Part shown: positions 28,198 through 37,807 of the stretch, in pieces
Numbering within the stretch: position 1 is the first letter of the stretch
Layout of the letters: every line of letters begins with the position of its first letter
From: Chryseobacterium hagamense
GTDB taxonomy: Bacteria; Bacteroidota; Bacteroidia; Flavobacteriales; Weeksellaceae
Direction of reading: 5' to 3'
Length of the DNA: 64,000 nt
Assembly: GCF_007991455.1 (NCBI RefSeq)
Contig: NZ_BJYJ01000002.1
Location: 124,001 to 188,000 of the forward strand
The notes under the pieces: generated by a model
What the model was told of the DNA's origin: nothing
Database searches by the model: none
What the model saw: only the letters and a program-made list of their open reading frames with translations
Translations under genes and position numbers: made by a program

Positions 28198-30129
28198 ATG
28201 AAATACATCCTTTCCATTATATTTTTCCTCAGCCTAACCATTCAGGCGCAGGTGGTCAATAAAACCGATTCCAACCAGCTTCCGAAAGAGGATACTTTGG
28301 TGGTGGATTCGGGAAAGAAAGACTCCCTGAAAATATTTAAGCCGACCATCAACGATTATCTGTACCAGAAACAGTTTTCTGAGAAAAAGGTCTTTGATAC
28401 GGTGATGACTTCTGATAAAACCTACATTTTCTCTCAGTATAATAACCGGGACAATTTCGGAAGGGCACAGGTCGCCAACATTGGGGCGGGATTCAATCCG
28501 CTGACGTATGAAGTGATTCCGGAGCAGAACCTGGCTTTGCTGCCGACCAACAAATCGTACTGGATCCTTGGGGCAGCTGATATTAATTATTACGACGTCA
28601 AAACGCCGACTGCCACTTTCATTTACCACAATGCGATGAAAAACGGAGCGGCTTTAAAATCGATGTACACCCAGAACATCGGGAAGAGATTCAATTTTTC
28701 ATTGGAGTACAGCGGGCTGCGTTCCCAGGGAATGTACAGGAACTCGCTCGCTTCCAACAACAATACCTTATTCACAGGGCATTACGTTTCAAAAAAGGGC
28801 AATTATGAATTGTTTGCGCATTACCTGCACCAGAACGTCAACAACCAGGAAAATGGAGGGATTGCCGTAGACAGCCTCTTCCAGCAGGGCGACAGCAACT
28901 CCAGGAACCGTCAGAACATGCAGGTGAACCTGGCTTCGTCAAGTTCCCAATACTCGTACCGGAGATATTACCTGACGCATCAGTTTGCACCTTTTAATTC
29001 GGAAAAAATCCCTTTTAAAATACGTCATACGATATCGCATCAGGGAAATAAGTATTATTACAGCCAGAATGCACCGGAAGCTTATTGGTACGACGTTCCG
29101 CAGCAGTTGGTGGCCGATGCGCCACTGAGCTCGAAAAAATATTCGGATAATCTGAGCAATACGGTAAGCCTTGTCTGGGACAATGAAAAATTTAAGCTTG
29201 ACGCAGGTGTACGGTATCAGATGCTGAAATTCGGGACCAATGCCATCAATCTGCCTTTACTGCAAATTCCGTCTGAAATCAAGGAAAGCCGGCTCGGAGC
29301 GGTCGGAAACCTTCAGGTCAGGCTTTTCGATAAAATTCAGCTGAATTCATTCCTCGAATTTTCAAACGGAAACCAGTTCGGTACCTATCTGAAAACAACC
29401 AACAACCTGAAGTTCGAACCGGTAAAGGATTATTTTGTTAATGCCAAGGTGAATTTTCAGAGTGCTTACCCGTCCTTCAATTACATCCTGAACACTTCCA
29501 TCTACAATAACTACAACTACTATCTTCAGAATGCCCGGAACCAGACGGTTTCTGAAATCGGAGGAAGCCTGGGACTGAAGTGGTTCAGAACGGAACTGTT
29601 TGCCAACTATTACAGGATCGACAATTATACCTATTTCGACTCCAATGCGATACCGCAGCAAAGCGGAAGCCCGGTGAATATTTCCCAGATCGGCGGTGAT
29701 GCTACCTTCAGCTATGGCGATTTCCATCTCAATACAAGACTGCAGTTCCAGAATGTTTTAACCAATAAAGACCTTTTGCCGCTGCCGGGATTCATCGGCC
29801 GTGCCAATTTCTTCTATCAGACCAAAGCTTTCAAAAAAGCAGCTGAAATTCAGACGGGGATCAAAATCTATTATTTCTCGAAGTTTGCCTCAAGAACCTA
29901 TTTCCCGATCCTGAACGAATATATCCTGCCGGGTGCCGGTTCATTTTCAATCGGGGGACAGCCGATTGCCGATATTTACTTCAATATGAAAGTGAAAAAA
30001 ATGTTCTTTTTTATCGAAGGGCAGCAGATCGGTACTTTCCTTTCACACAACAAAGCCTATGCATTTCCAAGTTACCCTATTTACGACTTCAGGCTGAACC
30101 TTGGGATTGTATGGTATTTGTTCAACTAA
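28198..30129 (+). CDS. Putative beta-barrel porin (Bacteroidetes porin family)
   Basis: 643 residues from ATG 28,198; an in-frame TTG at 28,180 is possible, but the signal peptide fits the ATG (MKYILSIIFFLSLTIQAQ). After a ~60-residue linker, the protein is a run of aromatic-ended beta strands and ends with a Phe-containing strand (RLNLGIVWYLFN), as outer-membrane barrels do. I match it to the large 'putative porin' family (PF14121-like) by overall pattern, for example TFIYHNAMKNGAALKSMYTQ and KRFNFSLEYSGLRSQGMY. The substrate is unknown. bshC starts 12 bases after the stop. Confidence 0.8.
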   Translation: MKYILSIIFFLSLTIQAQVVNKTDSNQLPKEDTLVVDSGKKDSLKIFKPTINDYLYQKQFSEKKVFDTVMTSDKTYIFSQYNNRDNFGRAQVANIGAGFNPLTYEVIPEQNLALLPTNKSYWILGAADINYYDVKTPTATFIYHNAMKNGAALKSMYTQNIGKRFNFSLEYSGLRSQGMYRNSLASNNNTLFTGHYVSKKGNYELFAHYLHQNVNNQENGGIAVDSLFQQGDSNSRNRQNMQVNLASSSSQYSYRRYYLTHQFAPFNSEKIPFKIRHTISHQGNKYYYSQNAPEAYWYDVPQQLVADAPLSSKKYSDNLSNTVSLVWDNEKFKLDAGVRYQMLKFGTNAINLPLLQIPSEIKESRLGAVGNLQVRLFDKIQLNSFLEFSNGNQFGTYLKTTNNLKFEPVKDYFVNAKVNFQSAYPSFNYILNTSIYNNYNYYLQNARNQTVSEIGGSLGLKWFRTELFANYYRIDNYTYFDSNAIPQQSGSPVNISQIGGDATFSYGDFHLNTRLQFQNVLTNKDLLPLPGFIGRANFFYQTKAFKKAAEIQTGIKIYYFSKFASRTYFPILNEYILPGAGSFSIGGQPIADIYFNMKVKKMFFFIEGQQIGTFLSHNKAYAFPSYPIYDFRLNLGIVWYLFN

Positions 30130-30141
30130 AATTTTACAGCG

Positions 30142-31728
30142 TTGAAAACGATTAATAAAATATCTTTCCAGGATATAGCAAGCATTCCTCAATTGGTAAA
30201 GGATTTTCTGAATCATAAGATTGAAGGTTTTGAAGAACATACCTTTTCTCTGGACCATTTCAGAAAACAGATTCATAAGAAGCAGGATTCTTTCACGGAA
30301 CAGCAAAGACGTATTTTAGCGGATGCCCTGGAAAAACAGCTTACGCTTCTGCCACTTTCCTCGAAACAGAAAGAAAATGTAAGCAATCTCAGATTTTCAG
30401 ATACATTCACGATTACCACCGGGCATCAGCTCAATCTTTTTTCCGGGCCTGCTTTCTTTGTGTACAAGATCCTGCAGACCATAAAAACCTGTTCTTACCT
30501 GAAACAGAACTTTCCGGATTTTAATTTTGTTCCGGTCTATTGGATGGCTTCCGAAGATCATGATTTTGCGGAAATCAACCATTTTAAGACGGAATCCGGT
30601 TTTTATGAGATCAACGAAAAATCCGGCGGGGCAGTGGGAAGAATTACGATCAACGATACTTTTTTCACTTCTGAATTTGAAAAGGAATTCAAAGACTATG
30701 TTTTCGGAACAGAGCTGATTCTAATGCTGAAAGAAGCCTATAAACCCGGAAATACCTTAACGGAAGCCATCAGGGTCTTAGTCAACCGGTTATTCTCGGA
30801 ATTCGGACTGCTGATTCTGGATGGGGACTCAAAAGAGCTCAAAACACAGATCAAAGAAACCTTTAAAGATGAGCTTCTGAATTTCAGTTTATCTAAAAAT
30901 ACTGAAGACAAGGTGAATTTTCTGACGCAGAAATACGGGAAAGTTCAGGTCAACCCGCGTGAAATTAATTTATTCTACCTTTCCGATACCCGGGACCGGA
31001 TTGATTTCGATGGTGCGAAATACGTCATTGTAGATAAAGGCATTTCTTTTACGGAAGAAGAAATTTTAAACGAACTGGACAATCACCCTGAAAGATTCAG
31101 TCCCAATGCATTGATGCGGCCGGTATACCAGGAAACGGTTTTGCCAAATCTGGCATACATCGGGGGAAATGCCGAAATCATGTACTGGCTGGAACTGAAA
31201 GATTACTTTTCGAAAATTAATCTTCCGTTTCCCGTGCTGATTCCCCGGAACTCCATGCTCTTTTTAAAAGAGAAAACCGTAGGAAAGATTGAAAAGCTGG
31301 ACCTGAAAATCGAAGACTTTTTCCGGAATTTTACTGCTGTGACCAATGCTAAAATATTGGAAGACAGTATTATTCTTGAAACACTGGAACAAAAGGAAAA
31401 TCTGTTGATGACCCAGTTTTCGGAGTTGAAGTGTATGGCGGAAACTACCGAAAAATCTTTCGGCAACATGGTGAAAGCGGAAGAAGTACGTCAGCTGAAA
31501 TCTTTTAAAAGAATGAAAAAGCGGCTGCTCCATGCCGAAAAAATAAAGAAAAGCGAACTGCTCGAAAGACTGGAGAATTTATTTTTAGAAGTCAATCCTT
31601 CCGGAAACTGGCAGGAAAGGGTATATAACTTTAGTGTTTTCTTCGCAGATCATGGCTATTCGTGGCTGGAAACTTGTTTAGAAGAAATGCAAATTGAGGA
31701 GTCCAAACTAATAATAGTTGCCATTTAA
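30142..31728 (+). CDS. bshC: Bacillithiol biosynthesis cysteine-adding enzyme BshC
   Basis: 528 residues from a TTG start (frame closes just upstream at the porin gene). The core has TITTGHQLNLFSGPAFFVYK and YWMASEDHDFAEI, the nucleotidyl-type site with the HDF-E motif, and IPRNSML further on. The C-terminal ~130 residues form the coiled coil typical of BshC (LEQKENLLMTQFSEL and onward). It adds cysteine to glucosaminyl-malate, the last step of bacillithiol synthesis, so this organism probably uses bacillithiol as a low-molecular-weight thiol. The promoter of the next gene lies inside its 3' end. Confidence 0.93.
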   Translation: MKTINKISFQDIASIPQLVKDFLNHKIEGFEEHTFSLDHFRKQIHKKQDSFTEQQRRILADALEKQLTLLPLSSKQKENVSNLRFSDTFTITTGHQLNLFSGPAFFVYKILQTIKTCSYLKQNFPDFNFVPVYWMASEDHDFAEINHFKTESGFYEINEKSGGAVGRITINDTFFTSEFEKEFKDYVFGTELILMLKEAYKPGNTLTEAIRVLVNRLFSEFGLLILDGDSKELKTQIKETFKDELLNFSLSKNTEDKVNFLTQKYGKVQVNPREINLFYLSDTRDRIDFDGAKYVIVDKGISFTEEEILNELDNHPERFSPNALMRPVYQETVLPNLAYIGGNAEIMYWLELKDYFSKINLPFPVLIPRNSMLFLKEKTVGKIEKLDLKIEDFFRNFTAVTNAKILEDSIILETLEQKENLLMTQFSELKCMAETTEKSFGNMVKAEEVRQLKSFKRMKKRLLHAEKIKKSELLERLENLFLEVNPSGNWQERVYNFSVFFADHGYSWLETCLEEMQIEESKLIIVAI

Positions 31729-31747
31729 TTTTAAAGAAGTATTTTTG
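31718..31747 (+). promoter_or_regulatory. Promoter of the LysM protein gene
   Basis: TTG at 31,718-31,720 and TATTTTTG at 31,740-31,747 are separated by exactly 19 bases. The -33 element is inside the last codons of bshC. Confidence 0.72.
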
Positions 31748-31765
31748 TACCTATAATCACCGAAT

Positions 31766-33709
31766 ATGATAAAGAGGTTTTTTATACTATCCAGTTTATG
31801 TATGGTTTTGGGTGTCTCTGCCCAAAGATCGCATACCGTTGTAAAAGGCGATACCCCTTACAACATTGCAAAAAAATACGGACTTACGGTAGATGAACTA
31901 TTGAAGATGAATCCGGCAGTGAAGGACGGCAAGCTGGCTTTGGGAGAAGTCCTTACCGTTAAGAATGATAAAACCGCTGCGGCCGTTACAAAAACAGCTC
32001 CTGCAAAGCCGGTGGGCAATGTTCAGACCGGTAAAATCATTCTTCAGCCGAAACAGACCATCTACGGAATTACAAAACAATACCGGATTTCGGAAACCGA
32101 TCTTCGAAAATTAAATCCGGAGCTGGATTCCAACATGAAAATCGGAGATGAAGTAATCCTTCCTCTTGAAAGCATAAAAAAATACGGCGGAAACCAGCAA
32201 AATACGGCTGTAGCAGTTTCAGCACCTGCAAAGCCTGTGGAAACTGTTGCTGAAACCTCAGCTGCTACAGCGTCCGAAGGCGAATATACCGTTCAGCCAA
32301 AAGACAATTACTACAGGATTTCAAAACAGTTCAGTATTTCCAAAGAAGAATTGTTTGCATTAAATCCCGGATTGGAAGATCGCGGATTAAAACCCGGTGA
32401 ATCCATCAAAGTTAAAAAGCAAGAAAATAAAAGTACCGGTGCCGATGTCTTTGGGGAAAATACAGGTTCAAAAACAAAAGTCGATGCCGGAAACGAAAGA
32501 TCGTCATCTGCAGCAGCGACTGCTGAAGCGGATGATTATGTAACTTACACTGTTCAGCAGGGAGATACTGTTTTTTCCATCGTTAATAAATTCGGAATTA
32601 CCATTGATGAACTGATTGCCCTGAATCCGGAACTTTCCAGAGGATTGAAATCCGGCATGGTTTTGAAAATAAAAAAGCTGGATCCGGCTTATGTAAAGAA
32701 AAGCGGTGATGCCCTGAGTGTAGTCATGATGCTGCCTTTCGGGTACAGCACAGGCGAAACCCAATACCGGACCATGGCACTGGATTTCCTTACGGGTGCA
32801 AAGCTTGCCATTGAAAGGAATGCCGCCAACGGGCAGAAACTGGATATCAAGATCGTCGATTCGGGAAATGAAGCATCGTTCAGGAGTTCGCTTACCCAGA
32901 TCAATCCTAACAATACGGATCTGATTATCGGCCCGTTCTTCAAATCGAATGTGGTGGATGTCCTGGAGTTTACAAAAAACCAGAAAATCCCGATTGTCGC
33001 TCCGTTTGCCAATTCTCCGGAATTATATAACTACAGCAACCTGATTATTGTGGAAACCAATGATCAGACCTATGCCGATAAAATCGTGGATGAAGTAAAA
33101 TCAACCTTCTCCGATCAGAAAATATATATTGTTGCCGACGCTAAAAAGGAAAATGCCAACTACATCAAGGCAGGTCTTGAAAAAACGTTGAAAACACCGA
33201 ATATCACCATTGTCAATACTCCTGCAGATATCCAGTTGGACAAGAACATGATGACAGGCCAGTCGGCTCCGGTTATCGCGATCCTGGCCAACGATACGGA
33301 TTCTGTTGCTGAAGCATTCGCCAACCGTGCCATTGTTTTATCCAAAGAAGTGCAGGGGGTAAAAGCTTTCAGCATGTATTACGCGCCGGTTTTTGAGAAA
33401 AAGGTGGATGATCTCAGCCAGGCCGGTCTGGTTTATCTGATGGACAGGAAAATCAATACCGAAGGCAGCTTCGAGAAAGAAATTCTTGCCGCCTATAAAA
33501 ATAAGTTCTGCAAGACGCCTCCTAAATTCGCCATCGTAGGTTTCGATATCGTAAATGATATGCTGACCCGCGAAAACAGGAAAGGCGAAATCTTCAGACA
33601 GATGAACAAGGTGCAGACCCAGCTGGCGACAAAGTTCGAGTTTGTAAAAGCAAAAGCAAACGGGGCTTACGTAAACACCGGTTACCGGGTCATCAGGTTA
33701 CTACCGTAA
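31766..33709 (+). CDS. LysM-repeat protein fused to a periplasmic-binding-protein-type I domain
   Basis: 647 residues. A signal peptide (FFILSSLCMVLGVSAQ) is followed by four LysM modules at about residues 21-65, 91-133, 172-214 and 260-305, each with the pattern V-x-GDT-xx-I-(A/S)-K and ending in LNP. Low-complexity Ala/Pro/Lys linkers separate them. Residues ~320-647 resemble a type I periplasmic binding/leucine-binding fold (VVMMLPFGYST, DLIIGPFFKSNVVDVLEF, PIVAPFANSPELYNY). LysM modules bind peptidoglycan, so this is a periplasmic cell-wall protein. The binding-protein domain has no cognate ABC transporter nearby and may act as a sensor or, like LpoA, as an activator of wall synthesis; that is speculative. 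Confidence 0.87.
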   Translation: MIKRFFILSSLCMVLGVSAQRSHTVVKGDTPYNIAKKYGLTVDELLKMNPAVKDGKLALGEVLTVKNDKTAAAVTKTAPAKPVGNVQTGKIILQPKQTIYGITKQYRISETDLRKLNPELDSNMKIGDEVILPLESIKKYGGNQQNTAVAVSAPAKPVETVAETSAATASEGEYTVQPKDNYYRISKQFSISKEELFALNPGLEDRGLKPGESIKVKKQENKSTGADVFGENTGSKTKVDAGNERSSSAAATAEADDYVTYTVQQGDTVFSIVNKFGITIDELIALNPELSRGLKSGMVLKIKKLDPAYVKKSGDALSVVMMLPFGYSTGETQYRTMALDFLTGAKLAIERNAANGQKLDIKIVDSGNEASFRSSLTQINPNNTDLIIGPFFKSNVVDVLEFTKNQKIPIVAPFANSPELYNYSNLIIVETNDQTYADKIVDEVKSTFSDQKIYIVADAKKENANYIKAGLEKTLKTPNITIVNTPADIQLDKNMMTGQSAPVIAILANDTDSVAEAFANRAIVLSKEVQGVKAFSMYYAPVFEKKVDDLSQAGLVYLMDRKINTEGSFEKEILAAYKNKFCKTPPKFAIVGFDIVNDMLTRENRKGEIFRQMNKVQTQLATKFEFVKAKANGAYVNTGYRVIRLLP

Positions 33710-33756
33710 AATGATGATTTTAAATCGCTTTTAACGAATATTTTTAACATTATATC

Positions 33757-33764
33757 TATATTTG
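33757..33764 (+). promoter_or_regulatory. -7 element before fabD
   Basis: TATATTTG, a perfect TAnnTTTG, 18 bases before the fabD ATG. No convincing -33 TTG is present. Confidence 0.5.
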
Positions 33765-33781
33765 CATAATATTTTAAATTA

Positions 33782-34657
33782 ATGAAAGCACTTGTATTTC
33801 CAGGGCAGGGTTCTCAGTTCGTAGGAATGGGAAAGGAATTGTATGATTCCAGAAAAGACATCAAGGATCTGATGGAATCGGCCAATGAAATTTTAGGGTT
33901 TGATATCCTTTCGATCATGTTCAGCGGGGCAGACGAAGACCTTAAAAAAACCGAGGTTACCCAACCTTCAATTTTTATACACTCTGTAGCTGCATTAAAG
34001 GCGGTAAACGGGTTAGGCGCTGAAATGGTAGCGGGACATTCTTTAGGGGAATTTTCAGCGTTGGTCGCCAATGGCGTCCTGTCTTTCAGCGACGGGCTGA
34101 AGCTGGTTTCCGAAAGGGCAAAAGCCATGCAGGCCGCTTGTGATGCCAATCCGAGCTCGATGGCAGCTATTTTGGGATTGGAAGATGCTAAAGTGGAGGA
34201 GATATGTGCGCAGATCAGCGGGATCGTAGTTCCGGCTAATTACAACTGTCCGGGACAGCTGGTGATTTCAGGGGAGACATCCGCTGTAGAAGAAGCCTGT
34301 ACAAAACTGAAAGAAGCCGGTGCCAAAAGAGCCTTGCTTTTGCCGGTAAACGGGGCCTTCCATTCACCTTTGATGCAGCCTGCACAGGAAAGACTGGCGG
34401 CTGCAATCGAGCAGACCAAATTCAGAAAAGCAATGATTCCGGTATATCAGAACATCACCACAACGGCGGTTTCCGATCCGGATGAGATCAAGAAAAACCT
34501 GATTGCCCAGCTTACCGGACCGGTAAAATGGACACAGTCGGTACAGAATATGATCAAAGACGGGGCTACCAAATTTGTAGAAGTAGGACCGGGAAAAACA
34601 TTACAGGGACTGATCAAGAAAATTGATGCTTCCGTAGATATGGCTTCAGCCATTTAA
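33782..34657 (+). CDS. fabD: Malonyl-CoA:ACP transacylase
   Basis: 291 residues, full length. VFPGQGSQFVGMG opens the alpha/beta-hydrolase-like fold, AGHSLGEFSAL holds the nucleophilic Ser near residue 87, and NGAFHSPLM carries the catalytic His. VEVGPGKTL is near the end. It loads malonyl groups on acyl carrier protein for fatty-acid synthesis. The GHMP kinase gene follows 14 bases later, so the two are probably cotranscribed. Confidence 0.96.
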   Translation: MKALVFPGQGSQFVGMGKELYDSRKDIKDLMESANEILGFDILSIMFSGADEDLKKTEVTQPSIFIHSVAALKAVNGLGAEMVAGHSLGEFSALVANGVLSFSDGLKLVSERAKAMQAACDANPSSMAAILGLEDAKVEEICAQISGIVVPANYNCPGQLVISGETSAVEEACTKLKEAGAKRALLLPVNGAFHSPLMQPAQERLAAAIEQTKFRKAMIPVYQNITTTAVSDPDEIKKNLIAQLTGPVKWTQSVQNMIKDGATKFVEVGPGKTLQGLIKKIDASVDMASAI

Positions 34658-34671
34658 ATTAATTAAAAATC

Positions 34672-35574
34672 ATGAGCGGGATATTTTCACCGGGAAAGCT
34701 GATGCTTACTTCAGAATATTTCGCAATGGACGGAGCTCTTGTCTTAGCCGTACCTACACGGCTGGGACAAGAGTTTTCATTTGAAGAAAAGCAGGACGGG
34801 CGATCCCTGATCTTCTGGCAGGCTTTTCATCAGGGTAAACCATGGCTGGAAGCGATCATCAATTACCAAAGCTGGCAGGTTCTCGAAACCAACATCCCTG
34901 CAAGCGCTGAATTTATTCTAAAGACTTTAAAAAATGTCCAGACACTTTCTCCGGTTAAATTCAAACATAACCTGACTTACCATTTAACAACCAATCTTCA
35001 GTTCCCGGCAGACTATGGCCTCGGCAGCAGCTCTACCCTGATGACCAACTTGGCAGAATGGGCAGCGATCGACCCGTTCCATTTAAATAAGATAAGCCTT
35101 GGGGGAAGCGGATATGATATTGCGGTAGCTAAAGAGAAGTCGGCAGTTCTCTATCAAAGCGTTCCTGAGATTCAATATGAAAAGGTGGATTTCGATCCTT
35201 CTTTCAAAAATGAACTGATTTTTATTCACCTGAATCAGAAGCAGGACAGCCGGGAAGGAATTGCTTTCTACCGTTCAAAAAATAAGTCCCAAAAACACGT
35301 CGATGAATTTTCGGATCTTACAAGAAATATTTTGCTATGTAACGAATTGGAAAATTTTTCGGGATTAATGTTAATTCATGAGCAAAAAATATCGGATTTC
35401 CTTGAAATTCCCACAGTTAAGAGCCGGTTTTTTGCAGATTGCCCTGTTTTTGTTAAAAGTTTGGGGGCTTGGGGCGGAGATTTTGTCATGAGTGCAAAAT
35501 TTGACGGCTTTAAGAACTATTTTTGGGGAAAAGGTTTTACCACAGTTTTCGACTATTCTGATCTAGTTTATTAA
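34672..35574 (+). CDS. GHMP-kinase family protein (GYDIA type)
   Basis: 300 residues. FSPGKLMLTSEYFAMDGA at the start and YGLGSSSTLMTNLAEW near residue 120 (the GLGSSS phosphate-binding motif) place it in the GHMP kinases. GGSGYDIAVA near 160 is the family-defining GYDIA motif seen in Bacteroidetes; SLGAWGGDFVM near 265 is the C-terminal glycine-rich motif. It resembles mevalonate/phosphomevalonate kinases and may serve the mevalonate route that flavobacteria use for isoprenoids, but the substrate is not settled by sequence. Confidence 0.85.
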   Translation: MSGIFSPGKLMLTSEYFAMDGALVLAVPTRLGQEFSFEEKQDGRSLIFWQAFHQGKPWLEAIINYQSWQVLETNIPASAEFILKTLKNVQTLSPVKFKHNLTYHLTTNLQFPADYGLGSSSTLMTNLAEWAAIDPFHLNKISLGGSGYDIAVAKEKSAVLYQSVPEIQYEKVDFDPSFKNELIFIHLNQKQDSREGIAFYRSKNKSQKHVDEFSDLTRNILLCNELENFSGLMLIHEQKISDFLEIPTVKSRFFADCPVFVKSLGAWGGDFVMSAKFDGFKNYFWGKGFTTVFDYSDLVY

Positions 35575-35661
35575 TATTCAGTTATTTATAAACTTGTTTT
35601 TTTATTTGTCATTCTGACTTATATCATTATATTTAAACCACTTTTAACAATTAATTAATAT

Positions 35662-35669
35662 TAATTTTG
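35662..35669 (+). promoter_or_regulatory. -7 element before pckA
   Basis: TAATTTTG matches TAnnTTTG 36 bases before the pckA ATG. No convincing TTG lies at the right distance upstream. Confidence 0.4.
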
Positions 35670-35704
35670 TTGGAGGCCAAAAAAGAAATAGAAATATAAG
35701 TAAA

Positions 35705-37324
35705 ATGAAAAACGCTAAAATCATCCGGGATTTAGAAAAATTAGGGATCAAGGGAAACTATGAAGTCGTTTACAATCCGTCGTACGAAGAATTGTATCAG
35801 GCTGAAATTTCTCCTGAAAACCAGGGCTTTGAGAGAGCTGAGCTTACGGAATCTGGTGCAGTATCAGTAAAAACAGGAATTTTCACTGGTCGTTCGCCTA
35901 AAGACAGGTACATAGTTCAGGATGATGTTACAAGAGAAACCATTTTCTGGGACGGTAAAGTAAATCTGCCTACAACACCCGAAATTTTCAGCTCTTGTAA
36001 AGAATTAGTGCTGGACCAGCTTTCTGATGCTAAAAAAATCTATGTCGTAGATTCATTCTGCGGAACCAATGCTGATACCCGGTTAAAAGTACGTTTTATT
36101 ATGGAAGTGGCATGGCAGGCACATTTCGTAACGAATATGTTCATCCGTCCTTCGCATTACGAACTTGAAAACTTTGGTGAGCCGGATTTCACGGTAATCA
36201 ACGGATCTAAAACCACCAACCCGAACTGGCAGGAGCAGGAACTGAATTCTGAAAACTTTGTGATGTTCAACCTGACGGAAAAACTTCAGATCATCGGTGG
36301 TACCTGGTACGGCGGAGAAATGAAAAAAGGAATGTTTGCCATGATGAACTATTACCTTCCGTTAAAAGGCATGGCCTCCATGCACTGTTCTGCCAACGTA
36401 GGCGAAGAAGGTGATGTTGCCCTTTTCTTCGGACTTTCAGGAACCGGAAAAACAACCTTGTCCGCAGATCCGAAAAGATACCTCATCGGTGATGATGAGC
36501 ACGGTTGGGACAACAATGGCGTATTCAATTACGAAGGAGGATGCTATGCCAAAGTCATTGATCTTTCTGCTGAAAAAGAACCGGACATCTTCAGAGCCAT
36601 CAAAAGAGATGCGCTACTTGAAAACGTTGTCGTAAATAACGGCGTTTCCGATTATACCGATGGATCTATCACCGAAAATACACGGGTTTCGTATCCGATT
36701 TATCATATCAATAAAATTGTTCTGCCTTCGAAAGCAGGGCATGCAAAAAAAATCGTTTATCTTTCAGCTGACGCTTTCGGCGTGCTGCCTCCGGTTTCCA
36801 TATTGGATGAAAATCAGGCACAATACCACTTCCTTTGCGGATATACCTCAAAATTAGCCGGAACCGAAAGGGGAATTACCGAGCCGGAACCATCTTTCTC
36901 ACCTGCGTTCGGAGAAGCTTTCCTTACGCTGCATCCGACCATGTATTCCAAAACCCTGATTGGGAAAATGAAAGAGCATGGTGCAAAAGCCTATCTGGTA
37001 AATACCGGTTGGAACGGTACCGGAAAGAGGATTTCCCTGAAAGATACCAGAGCCATTATTGATGCCATCATCGATGGTTCTATCGAAAACGCTCCGAAAA
37101 CAAGAATCCCGGTGATGAACCTGGAAGTCCCTACCGAATTGCCGAATGTTTCAGAAGGCATCCTCGATCCTAGAGATACTTACAGCAATGCCGGGGACTG
37201 GGAAGAAAAAGCGAGAGATCTTGCGTCCAGATATATCAAAAACTTCGAACAGTACTGCAATACCGAAGAAGGGAAGAAGCTGATTCCTTCAGGCCCGCAA
37301 CTACAGACGCAAACGACTAATTAA
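35705..37324 (+). CDS. pckA: Phosphoenolpyruvate carboxykinase (ATP)
   Basis: 539 residues, normal for ATP-dependent [17 protein letters not shown] (substrate loop near 59), [29 protein letters not shown] (P-loop near 240), IGDDEHGWD (metal site) and [17 protein letters not shown] are all intact. It converts oxaloacetate and ATP to PEP, CO2 and ADP in the cytoplasm, the gateway of gluconeogenesis. Monocistronic, with its own terminator. Confidence 0.98.
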   Translation: MKNAKIIRDLEKLGIKGNYEVVYNPSYEELYQAEISPENQGFERAELTESGAVSVKTGIFTGRSPKDRYIVQDDVTRETIFWDGKVNLPTTPEIFSSCKELVLDQLSDAKKIYVVDSFCGTNADTRLKVRFIMEVAWQAHFVTNMFIRPSHYELENFGEPDFTVINGSKTTNPNWQEQELNSENFVMFNLTEKLQIIGGTWYGGEMKKGMFAMMNYYLPLKGMASMHCSANVGEEGDVALFFGLSGTGKTTLSADPKRYLIGDDEHGWDNNGVFNYEGGCYAKVIDLSAEKEPDIFRAIKRDALLENVVVNNGVSDYTDGSITENTRVSYPIYHINKIVLPSKAGHAKKIVYLSADAFGVLPPVSILDENQAQYHFLCGYTSKLAGTERGITEPEPSFSPAFGEAFLTLHPTMYSKTLIGKMKEHGAKAYLVNTGWNGTGKRISLKDTRAIIDAIIDGSIENAPKTRIPVMNLEVPTELPNVSEGILDPRDTYSNAGDWEEKARDLASRYIKNFEQYCNTEEGKKLIPSGPQLQTQTTN

Positions 37325-37331
37325 AATACAG

Positions 37332-37366
37332 AATCCTCAGCAGACAAAATGCTGGGGATTTTTTTT
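37332..37366 (+). terminator. Terminator of pckA
   Basis: AATCCTCAGCA (37,332-37,342) pairs with TGCTGGGGATT (37,350-37,360) with one T-G wobble, then six T residues. Confidence 0.9.
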
Positions 37367-37386
37367 GATTCCAGGTAAAGATGATC

Positions 37387-37450
37387 CGGTGGCTGAGCGG
37401 AGCCGAAGCCACACTTGCAATGTAAACTGCTGGATTTTAACCGTAAAGCT
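37387..37450. repeat. REP-like hairpin repeat, copy 1
   Basis: The core hairpin (37,390-37,413) has stem GTGGCT/AGCCAC around an inner CGG-AG-CCG; the whole ~64-base unit is repeated at 37,561-37,626. The core CTGAGCGGAGCCGAAG resembles a palindromic repeat that I recall from many bacterial genomes. Confidence 0.75.
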
Positions 37451-37454
37451 TCTG

Positions 37455-37539
37455 ACACATAAGTCACATAAGATTTTAGATTGATGGATGGCGCATATTT
37501 CAGCGCACATCAGAGTAAAAATCAAAGATTTTAAATACC
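37455..37539. repeat. Intergenic repeat family, member R1
   Basis: Contains the landmarks CACATAAGTCACA, a GCGCATATTTCAGCGCACAT segment and the AAAAATCAAAGATTTT core. Related copies lie at 37,673-37,793 (inverted), 51,778-51,858, 52,047-52,187 and 52,294-52,345 (inverted). No open reading frame of note. Confidence 0.65.
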
Positions 37540-37560
37540 ATCTCTGAATGGAACGACCGT

Positions 37561-37626
37561 CCTGTGGCTGAGCGGAACCGAAGCTACACTTTTCAATGTA
37601 AACTGCTGATTTTTAACTGCAAAAGA
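37561..37626. repeat. REP-like hairpin repeat, copy 2
   Basis: Hairpin at 37,564-37,587: GTGGCT pairs with AGCTAC through a compensatory G-U, so the fold is kept although the sequence differs from copy 1. The flank CAATGTAAACTGCTG is shared with copy 1. Confidence 0.75.
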
Positions 37627-37672
37627 GGCAAAAGAGATACTTCCTGTAAAATGAAGCTGAATGCTGAGAAAG

Positions 37673-37793
37673 TCCACAAAAATTTTTAAAAATCTTTGAT
37701 TTTTAATCTTACATGATCTAAAATATTTTCAAACTATTTAAAATTCTCTTTTGTGACTCATGTGTTAAAATTACGCGCAATCATCTGTGAAAT
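37673..37793. repeat. Intergenic repeat family, member R2 (inverted)
   Basis: The reverse complement of this stretch aligns closely with 52,047-52,187: a TTTCAC-GAT-ATTGCGC start, then TTTTA-CACATGAGT, a TTGAAAATA-TTTTAGA-CAT segment, and GATTAAAAATCAAAGATTTT at the end. The remaining non-coding bases up to 37,807 hold nothing else I recognise. Confidence 0.7.
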
Positions 37794-37807
37794 TCATAAA
37801 ATTTGGA

